From Cyclostephanos tholiformis (taxonomy: Eukaryota > Bacillariophyta > Thalassiosirophyceae > Thalassiosirales > Thalassiosiraceae): 15,579 nucleotides of DNA. A program made the position numbers and the translations under genes. The notes beneath the pieces are model-generated. The model saw only the letters and a program-made list of their open reading frames with translations, did no database searches and was not told the origin of the DNA. The DNA lies in contig JALLPB010000460.1 of the NCBI GenBank assembly GCA_036939975.1, positions 1 to 15,579 on the forward strand. The letters run 5' to 3'. Positions 1-7,930 of this stretch are shown piece by piece (the stretch's first letter is position 1; the number at the start of each line of letters is the position of its first letter).

Positions 1-686
1 TTCATTTCTACCATCGCATTGACAAAATCAAAGAAGAACAAGTGCATCTCAGATATGCTGATATGGCACATTGACCATAATTGATGAAACGAGTTACCAT
101 TCCCCAATTGATACAGTGCCGACATCATGAGCAGCTCTGAGTGCTCACAAAACTCCTCCCAAAACCTGTGCAATCTGGGCACTTTAATATATCCCCGGGA
201 AATGAGGATATCCGTCAATTCCTCTATTTTCACAAGAGGCATTCGAAACAATGATGGAAATTCCCCAAACCGGTCAGAGGTTGACAGCTCATGAGTAAGA
301 TCGTGCGTCATACCAGGCCGGAGGAAATTACTATACCAACTCAACAACAAAACGCTTTCCCTTTGGTATTGGCAATTAGTACTGCGCTGCTTGCATCTAC
401 GGCGGCGGTGGTGGCGGCGGCTGCACACACTGCTCACAACAGAGAACAAGCAGGAATTGTTGTCGTATGTGCCATAGTAATATGGCAAACCACCATTGCC
501 CTCGCCAAAATCATCAAAATTAATAGGCTGATCGAATCGAAACCCTTCCCCGAAGTCAACGGTGGGTAGAAAATCTGACAGAAAATTGAATGTGGACAAG
601 GGATCCTCAAAAGGGGGGAAGACATCTTCCCTGGCTGCTGCGAATAGAGATGAGGGGGGATTGTGCTGTGATGAGAGTGGATTCAT
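1..686 (-). CDS. PIF/Harbinger (HARBI1-like) transposase, N-terminal part, runs off the left edge
   Basis: From the ATG at 686-684 the minus strand is open without a stop to the window edge, giving 228 residues. Residues 1-110 are a variable N-terminus: acidic and Phe-rich (about 20-60), then a basic cluster RRHHRRRRCKQR (90-101). Residues 115-228 read as the conserved N-terminal helical region of diatom Harbinger-type transposases: SWYSNFLRPG, then LTHELSTSDRFGEFPSLFRM, then VKIEELTDILISRGYIKVPR, then ELLMMSALYQLGNGNSF and CHISISE. The DDE nuclease domain would lie outside the window, so activity cannot be judged. The family is assigned from remembered motif order, not from a search. Harbinger transposases cut and paste the element through its terminal inverted repeats, usually with a Myb-like partner protein; no partner is visible here. 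The frame is undamaged over 686 bases, so the copy may be fairly recent. Start choice: 684-686 is the first ATG of this frame after the AT-rich upstream hairpin. Confidence 0.72.
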   Translation of the reverse strand, partial: MNPLSSQHNPPSSLFAAAREDVFPPFEDPLSTFNFLSDFLPTVDFGEGFRFDQPINFDDFGEGNGGLPYYYGTYDNNSCLFSVVSSVCSRRHHRRRRCKQRSTNCQYQRESVLLLSWYSNFLRPGMTHDLTHELSTSDRFGEFPSLFRMPLVKIEELTDILISRGYIKVPRLHRFWEEFCEHSELLMMSALYQLGNGNSFHQLWSMCHISISEMHLFFFDFVNAMVEM

Positions 687-730
687 GGCGCAAGATCCCC
701 CAACCAAATATGTTTCACGTCGACACAAAA

Positions 731-836
731 AAATTATCTGCGTATGCAGAGATCTTTATTTGCACGCAAATAAAACTTCCACGCGGAAGGGATTATTTGC
801 ACACAAATAAAAATTCTGGATACGCAGATAAATTTT
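731..836. repeat. Long foldback hairpin upstream of the transposase
   Basis: Left arm 731-780 and right arm 785-836 are imperfect reverse complements. Both carry ATCTGCGTAT, then CAGA, then TTTATTTG and GCAAATAA in register when one arm is inverted, with about five mismatches and one gap over the central 38 bases. The centre is itself paired (CTTCC / GGAAG with a 4-base loop at 781-784), so the whole 105 bp could form one cruciform or RNA hairpin. It starts about 45 bp upstream of the transposase ATG. It could be a nested miniature element, a subterminal feature of the Harbinger element, or a regulatory hairpin in its leader. Confidence 0.75.
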
Positions 837-1120
837 GGGGTCATTTTGTAATGTTTCCCAGACTATTCATGAACAAAAACAAAATCTGCAGGTACGAATA
901 CACAAAAGAACAGGCGCGAACAAAAAAATTTCCACCGATCATTTGCGTATTTGCGTATTTGTCTATTCCCCAAAGAAATCACAGCCTAACCCCCCACCCC
1001 CCTTATACATATCATAAAAGCATAAAAACATAACACAGCCGCACAACCGCCGCTGCCCTGCTCCCTGTCCTCCCCCACTGTTGCCAGACCTCACCAGCCA
1101 CTGCCTAAAAAAACATTTTT
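837..1120. other. Non-coding AT-rich spacer
   Basis: No credible gene. It contains a short direct repeat ATTTGCGTATTTGCGTATTTG near 941-961 and C-rich runs near 990-1075. The outer terminus of the Harbinger element should lie somewhere from here on if the element is complete, but no terminal repeat could be identified because its partner is outside the window. Confidence 0.5.
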
Positions 1121-1200
1121 TTGGTCTTGGATGGTGCGAAGCTTAATGTTTCTCACAATTTTCAAGTGAGAAATAATTATGCTTTGCACCCATCCAAACC
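1121..1200. repeat. Imperfect inverted repeat (foldback, MITE-like)
   Basis: Left arm 1121-1156 and right arm 1165-1200 are reverse complements apart from a few substitutions and small gaps. Both arms read GGT, TTGGATGG, TGC.AAGC.TAAT and TTTCTCAC from outside to inside, with an 8-base loop (1157-1164). No flanking target duplication was identified. It could be a solo miniature foldback element or the source of a small hairpin RNA. Confidence 0.7.
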
Positions 1201-2380
1201 AATGCAGATGGTGCGACTCCACTACACTTAACAGTTTTTTTTTATTTTCATAAGTATTTATTTTTACTCATGTGAACCATGGTGACCCCCCCCCCAGCCA
1301 AAACCAAGCTAAATTAGATGAAGACTAATTTTTTATAGGCAAAAAAATATCACCGGATAGCTTGGGTTAGTGCGCATTATTACCATGTGGCAACACCAAA
1401 AACGCACAGAATTACCTTTTAAAAACTTGTCTTTAGTCCGTGCTGCCTCCTGTAGTAAATACTCAATAAAATAAAGAAATAGTTAGTTAGCAAAAAATTC
1501 CATCCATGTGATGCAATGATGGAGATCAATTGCACGATGTATGGCAATCAGACTCACCTTAAAAATTGCGGCCGATGGAAGGCAGTGGGCTAGGGGGGGC
1601 ATGGTGGTCATGTTTTATGTTTTTTTGTTGTGAGTTGTGTGTTTTTACTGTGGGAGTGGCGGTTGGTTGATGAGAGTCCGCCATTGGTCTCAGTGATCCA
1701 AAAAAATCTACGTACATAAGGTTTAATATTATATGTAGACTCCAAATTTATTTCTTCAATTTCACTTGGGCTTTCATATGAAAAAGACTGCATCTTCCTC
1801 ATTGATTTCTAAGAAGCAATTTGATTCAATTAGACAAGAATTGCCAAAGCATTTTCCCAAATGGTTTCTAAGAAGCCATTTGATTCGATTAGACAAGAAT
1901 TGCCAAAGTTATTAAATTTTTATCTGCTATGTGCAATGGACTACAGTATGCGAGAAAAGAAAAAGGAAGAAAAGTGAATTGAAAACTAAATATTTTCTTG
2001 ATTTTCAGGTATCATAACTTGTAAACAAGAGATTTTGCTTCCGGGACATGGAAAGTTGTTGTGAAATAAGAAAAATCAAAATTTGTTTCCGATTCTATGC
2101 AATATTTAGGTAATATACCTACATACAAAAGAGAAAAGCAAAATAAGTCCGTAAGGATTTCTGTCCCATTTAATAAAATTCCAAGATAACATGGGGCATG
2201 GTGATGAAGCCATTGCAAAGAATGGCATTTAGAACAATGAGGAGGGAGCTATGAGACAGGGACAGCATGTAGTAGTATGCCTGTGTATGAGTGCAACTTG
2301 ATGACTAAAAAATATCACAAGCATGTGCCCATGCAAGCACCGCAGGACTGTGTTGGACAAACAGGCAAAGACTCATATAT
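1201..2380. other. Gene-poor AT-rich region
   Basis: No supported gene. There are short C-runs (near 1287), a small AATTAG/CTAATT hairpin near 1314-1332 and an AATAAA polyadenylation-like motif near 1466. The 59-bp duplication at 1803-1908 is listed separately. Open frames of 60-70 residues here have no recognisable motifs and look random. Confidence 0.55.
1803..1908. repeat. Direct tandem duplication, 59-bp period
   Basis: A segment starting TGATTTCTAAGAAGC at 1803 recurs as TGGTTTCTAAGAAGC at 1862. Both continue through ATTTGATTC.ATTAGACAAG and AATTGCCAAAG with only a few substitutions. The second copy decays after 1908. Confidence 0.8.
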
Positions 2381-2860
2381 GGGCCCGGTGTGGTGCATGC
2401 CAATGTGGAACATAAAGTAACATCATTAACTTTATCCCTAAGGTTATTTTGTACTATTTTTTTTACACACACTGAACTCGAGGCAATGCGACAACAGCCA
2501 CAACACATGAAAACTGTCACAAACACTGCAACCATGGGGGTCAAGCCACTCACCCCTCTAGCAACGTGGAGTTGATGGTTCCACACAATAAAATGCCTGG
2601 GAGACCCATTCAAGATGCTGGTCGAGGTTGCAGATGAAAAAATATAGTAACAAAATTATAAATAAAAATTATCATTAATTTATTTCTATCCAATGAAGTG
2701 ACCTTCATACATATCACGTGTGACAGTTGGTGAGAGGATGATAGTGCACGTTTAACACGCTACTATCTAACTCTGTGAATGGATAAAAATTTGGCAAGTA
2801 ACATGCACCAATGAAGATTGTTAAAAAGTTGGTGCTCACAAGCGCCAATAGCTGTTAAAC

Positions 2861-2902
2861 TGTTAAAAGAGGGCTCGAATGATGTCAAGGCCCCTCTTAA
2901 CA
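2861..2902. repeat. Internal hairpin of the inverted-repeat element
   Basis: TGTTAAAAGAGGG at 2861-2873 pairs with CCCCTCTTAACA at 2891-2902, with one extra A and an 18-base loop. A smaller TTGGTGC/GCGCCAA hairpin lies just before it (about 2829-2848). Confidence 0.6.
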
Positions 2903-3061
2903 ATAGGGGTATGACATATCAATCAAATGGGAAGGGGCTAAAGAAAACAATATGATACCTTGTTGGGTAGTCTAACAAAGTGGATAATGTTTAACAAATG
3001 TTTTCTGAATTGTGTCACATTGGCTACAAGTAGAGGGTGGTTCTCAGTTTGGAGACACATT

Positions 3062-3096
3062 AAAAACTCTTAAAATGTTATGTTTTAAGAGTTTTT
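3062..3096. repeat. Perfect 14-bp hairpin just inside the right terminal repeat
   Basis: AAAAACTCTTAAAA (3062-3075) and TTTTAAGAGTTTTT (3083-3096) are exact reverse complements with a 7-base loop TGTTATG. It abuts the right terminal repeat of the 2381-3125 element. The left end has no equivalent. Confidence 0.85.
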
Positions 3097-3309
3097 GTTC
3101 CACATTGGCATGCGCCACACTGCCCACAAAGGACAGATGACTTGGAGTTCTCAAAATTCTGAGCAGAGTGAGAGGACAACAGAACATAGGAGTGGGGAGG
3201 CAGTAGGTAGAACAAATGTAGCATGAGCTCACTTTTAATTGACTATTTAATGATCCAATGTCATCATTTAGCATCCGGCAACATCTATTCAACACACCCT
3301 TAAACTGCT

Positions 3310-4512
3310 ACATGGCCAATATGTTGGTAATTTACAGTCTGTGTGGCAATTATATGATGCCATGATGATATTGTTAAGGCTGTAAACCACTGCTGACTGC
3401 ATCTCACATCCATATTGGAAGTATGGAAAGTCTTTGAGCTCATTCATATGCTAAGAGTGTGTCTTTACACTGTTTCACCGGGGACAATGACAAAATTGGC
3501 CCAGATGGTGAAGGATTTGCGGTCAGTGTGGCTATGAAATGATATCATGATAATACTTTTAAGGCTACAAACCACCACTAACTGCTTCTAATGTGGGTGC
3601 ACCCTGAGACTATTTCACTGGCAATGGATATGTTGGTTCAGCTTTGGGTGTGTGGGGTCAGGGTAGCTATGAATTGAAGGCATTCTGATATTGTTGAAGC
3701 TGCAGGCCACTCATGACTGCTTCTCACATCCATGTATCTCTATTGGATTATTGAAAGTGTTTGAGCACCTTCATATGCTCTGTGGAAAGGCATGTGGGCA
3801 TACCCTGACATTGTTGTTAAACAAGGGCTATTGGCCTTTGTTTTGGTAATTTGGTGGGGTCAATGTGGCTATGAAATGATGCCATGATGATATTGTTGAG
3901 GCTGTAAACATCCATTGACTGCTTCTGACATCCATATTGGATTTATGAAACTATTTGAGCACCTTCCCATGCTGTGATTGGACATGAAGGTGTGCTACAT
4001 TGTACTCTGGCAAATTAATCCCAGATTTAGGAAATTTGGGGTCAGTACTGCTATGATATGATGCCGTGATGACATTTTTGAGGCTATGACTACTACAACC
4101 ACAGACTGCTCCTCATATACATATATATATATAGGATCTGTGAAAAGTGTTTGAGCACTTTCATATGCTGTGGAAAGGCATATGGTGTTTACCTTACTCT
4201 GTTATGCTGACAAAGATGACCCTGATTCCTGACTTAGATTTACGTAATTGGGGTCAAGGTTGCTATGAAAAATGATGGCATGGTGATATTTTTGAGGCTG
4301 CAGACCACTGCTGACTGCTTCCCACATACATGTTGGATATATGATAAGTGATCAAGCACCTTTATGTATGCTGTGGAAAGGCACATGTGTGCACTGCTAT
4401 ACTGTTACACTGGCAAAGTTGTCCCAGATTTGCTAATTTGAGGTCCAGTGTGGCTATGAGATGATATCATGATGACATTGTTGAGGCTATGACCACCACT
4501 GACTGATACTGA
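3310..4512. repeat. Tandem satellite, block 1, unit about 195-200 bp
   Basis: Diverged head-to-tail copies are recognised by a TTTGAGCACC-type motif at about 3433, 3760, 3954, 4150 and 4351 (the last reads ATCAAGCACC), spaced 194, 196 and 201 bp where undamaged. The unit order is: TTTGAGCACC, TTCATATGCTGTGGAAAGGC, GGGTGCAC, TTACACTG, a GGCAAAG..CCCAGATTT block, GGGGTCAGTGTGGCTATGA, ATGATGCCATGATGATATTG, TTGAGGCT, ACCACTGACTGCTTC, ACATCCAT.TTGGAT. A partial copy starts near 3310 and an internally shortened copy starts at 3591. Block 1 stops inside a unit near 4512. No protein is encoded. Confidence 0.85.
4162..4184. repeat. CATATGC/GCATATG hairpin in a satellite unit
   Basis: CATATGC (4162-4168) and GCATATG (4178-4184) are exact reverse complements around a 9-base loop TGTGGAAAG. 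The same structure recurs at 6089-6111 in block 2, where it runs directly into the palindrome GGGTGCACCC (6111-6120). That palindrome also occurs at 3595-3604 and 6292-6301. Confidence 0.75.
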
Positions 4513-5789
4513 GTGCCATTCAAGAAAAATGACCCCCAGAATCATGCCAGGAAAGAAAGCTCTTTCTGAAACTCTTTGTACCAGTTCCTGAATAAGTGTG
4601 ATTTTTAATATGGATTCCTAATGTATGTAGATGCCAAATTCTCCTTTTCCAGGGGCAGATTTGCCCCACCCTCTTTATTTAACCTATTTTTGGTGGGCCA
4701 ATGATCCTTCTTTCAAAATATTAGTATTACACTTAACAAAGTAATATAAATTAACTAAATTAGACTCCTCATTGGCTAGAGGAAATCCAAGAACAAACGA
4801 TGTTAACTTCCAACCATTAAATCATCATAACTTCAATGCAGCCAGCAGTGTGTCCGCCATGGCCTCTTCTACTGCATATGCCTCTCCAGCACTGGCTCTA
4901 CCAATTCAGGCCTGCTTGTCTCATCATTTTCAATGATGGGTGTGCTCGGTTTGCTCAAAACAAATAGAAAAGTTTACTTTTTCATTGGTTTGAAAAATAA
5001 GAGTAATTTTTTGCCAAGGCAGGGGCATCAACCGCCATGGCATCTGCCACCGCCTAAGCCTCACATGGAACCATTCAAATGTGGTGAGCCTGCTCGTTGC
5101 ATCATATGCAATGCCGAGCATGCTCAGTTTGGACAGGGGAGAAGGTAAGCACCATTTATTGTTGATGAATCCCCCTACCAACCGTTGTACTCTAACCCCT
5201 ATGCTGCCTTGCCAACTGACATGTTTTGTCAAACACAAGAGTGGCAAATGGCAACGATGGAGAGCAACAAAGGATGACAAATGCAAGTGGCGGACAATGA
5301 CTATGGACAGCAGAAGAAGGTGTGAGTGGACAGAAGTGGACAGTACACAACGACAGAAGAGAGCAACGAATGATGACAAAAAAGGGTGACAAATGATGAT
5401 GAATGCGAGCAGTGAACAATGACTAAAGGGGTAGAAGAGGAACAGGAGGAGGGGGGTCATTTGTATGATTATTTAATATTAAAGCTCTGTGTAGATCTTT
5501 CAATAAACCTAGCTTTCTGCTTAGATAGATAGGTTCCACATTGCCCGCGCCCCCCCCTTTCTTTGTGAGCATTTTGTCATGGTTCTAGATTTTATGCAAA
5601 TTCAAGCACAAAATCATGGGGTTCTAGGGAATAGTCTAAGATAGTCTTAATTTCTTGAAACATCGTGCAAAATAATTCTTCTTACCTTGTGTTGTATTGC
5701 TAAAAAAGAAGAGTTTTTTGGTGCAATTCTACTTATTTTTGTGCTCAATATCAAGTCATCTCGGCCGCCATGATATATAGAGACCTAAA
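4513..5789. other. About 1.28-kb interruption between the satellite blocks, no supported gene
   Basis: This stretch is unrelated to the flanking satellite. Block 1 ends after the ACCACTGACTG part of the unit and block 2 resumes at TTTGAGCACC, so about 30 bp of unit is lost at the break. It holds a perfect 7-bp hairpin (4922-4938), an imperfect 17-bp inverted repeat (4955-4972 with 4977-4993) and a purine-rich segment (5260-5450) with an imperfect internal repeat (GACAAATG...GGACAATGACTA at about 5276, GACAAATG...GAACAATGACTA at about 5388). A G-TTCCACATTG segment at 5533-5543 matches the right terminal repeat of the 2381-3125 element, followed by C-rich sequence. A 176-codon minus-strand frame (4930-5460) is mostly low-complexity Leu/His/Ser/Cys and is not called as a gene. 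The stretch may be a decayed insertion. Confidence 0.5.
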
Positions 5790-6415
5790 TATTTGTTTGA
5801 GCACCTTCATATGCTGTGAAAAGGCATAAGGGTGCACTGTTACATGTTTATGCTTGAACAGTGGCCCAGATTTAGATAATGTGGGATGTTTGAGCACCTT
5901 CATATGCTGTGGAAAGGCATAAGGGTGCACTGCTATATGTTTTTTATGCTTGAACAGTGGCCTAGATTTGGATAATTTGGGGTTAAGGTTGCTTTAAATG
6001 ATGGCATGGTGATATTGCTGAGGCTCTGGACTATTTCTGACTGCTTCCCACATCCACGTTGGATTTATGGAAAAAGATTAAGCTCCTTCATATGCTGTGG
6101 AAAGGCATATGGGTGCACCCTTACACTGTTATATAGTCACACTGTTACACTTGCAATATTGTTCTATGTTTTCTTAATTTTGGGACATTGTGTGTGGCTA
6201 TGAAATGATGTCATGATCTAACTGCTTCCCACATATATATGAGATTTTTGAAAAGTGTTTTAGCACCTCCTTCTGCTGTAAAAAGGCATATGGGTGCACC
6301 CTTACATTGTTACACTGGGAAAGTGGTCCCAGATTTGGATAATTTGGGGTCAGTGTGTCTATTGAATGATGCCATGATGATATTGTTGAGCTATGACCAC
6401 TGCTGACTGTTCCCC

Positions 6416-6448
<33 letters not shown>

Positions 6449-6690
6449 TAGATAGATAGATCTATGTAAAATGCTTAAGCACATAAGCAGTGAAAAGGCA
6501 AGGTGGATGCACTCTTAGAGACTGTTGTACACTGGCAAAGTTGGTCCAGCAGCAGATTCTGCTAATCTGGGGTCAGTGTGGCTATAAAATGCTATCAGGG
6601 TGATTGAGGTTGCAGACCACCACTAACTGCTTCCTGCATCCATCTCTATATTGGATATTGGATAAATGAGAAAGTGTTTGAGAACCTTCA
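5790..6690. repeat. Tandem satellite, block 2, same unit as block 1
   Basis: Copies start at about 5796, 5889, 6078, 6258, 6474 and 6677. The first spacing (93 bp) is an internally deleted unit; the others are about 180-216 bp. The 5796 and 5889 copies share AGGCATAAGGGTGCACTG and TGCTTGAACAGTGGCC, so they are closer to each other than to the rest, which suggests local duplication. The last copy is truncated near 6690. Orientation is the same as in block 1. Confidence 0.85.
6419..6462. repeat. (TA)n followed by (GATA)n microsatellite inside a satellite unit
   Basis: About 14 TA repeats run into four GATA-type repeats ending in AGATCTATG. It sits at the unit position normally occupied by the ACATCCATATTGGAT segment. 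The same position in block 1 holds a shorter TA expansion (about 4118-4132), so this part of the unit is prone to slippage. Confidence 0.9.
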
Positions 6691-6929
6691 GAACAGAACA
6701 ACTAGAGAAACTTGGTAAAGTTATTTGCTTTAGACCTTTTATACCTATGTAGGAGTCTTCATATGCCAAGGGTTCTCAAAACATCAGAGTTCATCAGAAT
6801 CACTTGAGAGGGCCGCTCTCCTTCCAGACTATTGACTGGGGAGTAGAGGCTGTTGTAAGCCCATTGACATTGACCCTGGTTATGCAGGGATGATATTTAC
6901 ACATCTTACTTGGGCCATAAGCTTACTGT
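6691..6929. other. Spacer between the satellite and the coding relic
   Basis: Nothing recognisable as a gene. AT-rich and unique-looking. Confidence 0.4.
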
Positions 6930-7930
6930 CTGTTATTGATTTTCTTGTAGCATGGAGGGTGCTCTTATGGCCTTGATAGCTAGTAGCCAGTTTTCCAGGT
7001 TGTCCAGATTCACCTTGCATATGTGCTGATCTTCCTCATGCATGCTGTCAATGCCCATCTCTTCATAAATTTCTACCTGACACTGCAATTTTTCCTTATG
7101 CTCTGTTGTCACTACCCTGTGATTTTGTCTTGGATTTGGATGCATCTGGACAACCTTTGTCCATGGGCCATTTTTAAGAAATTTGTGAAGATACATATTG
7201 TTCATATTGCATAGGCATAGGGGGGTAGGTGCACCTTTTTAGGTCAACTGGATCTTACAGAGTCATATGCTTACCAAACCCTCAATAAACCTTCTCCATT
7301 GTATTTCATACTGATGCACCACCATCTCAATGTATTGATGGTTAATCCCTATATAGATGTCTGACATGCTGTGAAATATGCCTTTTCCTCTTGTATATTC
7401 CACAATGTGCACAAGTAGAGTTGATAAAGTCCCTGCCTCTGTGAACCACTCTGCTAGTAGCTTGAGGGTGAGTTGCATTGCTTCCACCCTACCAGCATTC
7501 TAGCAGTATTGGACATGGTCGCATGGGGCACATCTCTTTCTCCTGGGCACAGCTTGGGCACTTTTTGTGTCAATGCTTTGTCTGGAATAGCATATAGGCT
7601 TACCATTATACTGTCAACCTGAACTGGGCGAAAACTGGACATCCATTGAGTATAAAGAGGCCATATTTGAATCAAACTTAAGAGTTAACATCAGATGAGT
7701 GAATTGAATGTTAAATTTTGGCAAATCATGAGCTGGACCATATACTAGGTTAGGCAGTATTGCATTCCATTTATTGGTCCTGCAATTCTTGACCCCACAT
7801 ACATGTTCTGGGAATTCTGTTCCAGGAACCTAATTCCATTTCTGAACATGCCAGCATATGCCCTTTCCTGCAGCTGTCCTCTTTTAGTAGGGAGCCCACA
7901 GGAATCTGTCCCACAGGGTTCCCATCCCAT
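6930..7930 (-). pseudogene. Multi-exon or decayed gene of an uncharacterised multicopy diatom family
   Basis: Several minus-strand blocks read as one protein. Block A (about 7930-7606, with frame changes) contains YAGMFRNGIRFLEQNSQNMY, then AGPINGMQY, then in another frame YGPAHDLPKFNIQFTHLM, then IWPLYTQWMSSFRPVQVDSI. Block B (7499-7275) is exactly 75 codons between a CTAG acceptor and a GTAAGC donor and contains LLAEWFTEAGTLSTLLVHIV, then MSDIYIGINHQYIE and YEIQWRRFIEGL. Block C (about 7154-6933) contains VVQMHPNPRQNHRVV, IYEEMGIDSM, EEDQHICKVNLDNLE and WLLAIKA. A GTAAGC donor at 7603-7598 ends block A in phase 0, giving introns of 104 and about 120-129 bp. The order IGINH...QWRRFIEG...EED..L.NL.DLE...WLLAI.A resembles a repeated diatom hypothetical family I know only from memory; its function is unknown. 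The frame changes in block A argue for decay unless further introns explain them. Confidence 0.42.

Larger units (their letters stand above)
2381..3125. mobile_element. Non-autonomous element with terminal inverted repeats (about 745 bp)
   Basis: The left end (2381-2412) begins GGGC and contains GTGTGGTGCATGCCAATG followed by TGGAACA. The reverse complement of the right end (3096-3125) begins GGGC and contains GTGTGGCGCATGCCAATG followed by TGGAACA. The inner 25 or so bases of the two ends differ at one position, and the outer few bases are less alike. No transposase-like frame lies between them, so this is a non-autonomous DNA element or MITE. No convincing target-site duplication is visible, so the exact ends are uncertain. 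Internal hairpins at 2861-2902 and 3062-3096 support a foldback-type element. It may or may not be mobilised by a Harbinger transposase such as the one at the left edge; the ends do not show it. Confidence 0.62.

Noticed and set aside
291..569. Ala-rich 92-residue plus-strand frame with a hydrophobic stretch
   Set aside because: It lies entirely opposite the transposase frame, which has recognisable family motifs.
2305..2613. Minus-strand 102-codon frame and the overlapping plus-strand 61-codon frame
   Set aside because: They run through the terminal repeat of the 2381-3125 element and have no protein motifs.
4930..5460. 176-codon minus-strand open frame
   Set aside because: Its first 80 residues are low-complexity Leu/His/Ser/Cys from a purine-rich repeat on the other strand, and no family or splice context supports it.
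3310..6690. CRISPR array
   Set aside because: The repeats are about 200 bp, contiguous and diverged, with no short constant repeat alternating with unique spacers.
6766..6812. Resemblance to the end of a vertebrate hAT-type MER5 repeat (GGTTCTCAAAACATC, CATCAGAATCACTTGAGAG)
   Set aside because: The likeness is from memory, covers under 50 bases, does not continue into the flanks and would be out of place in this genome. Chance or a distant hAT end is possible; an alignment would decide.
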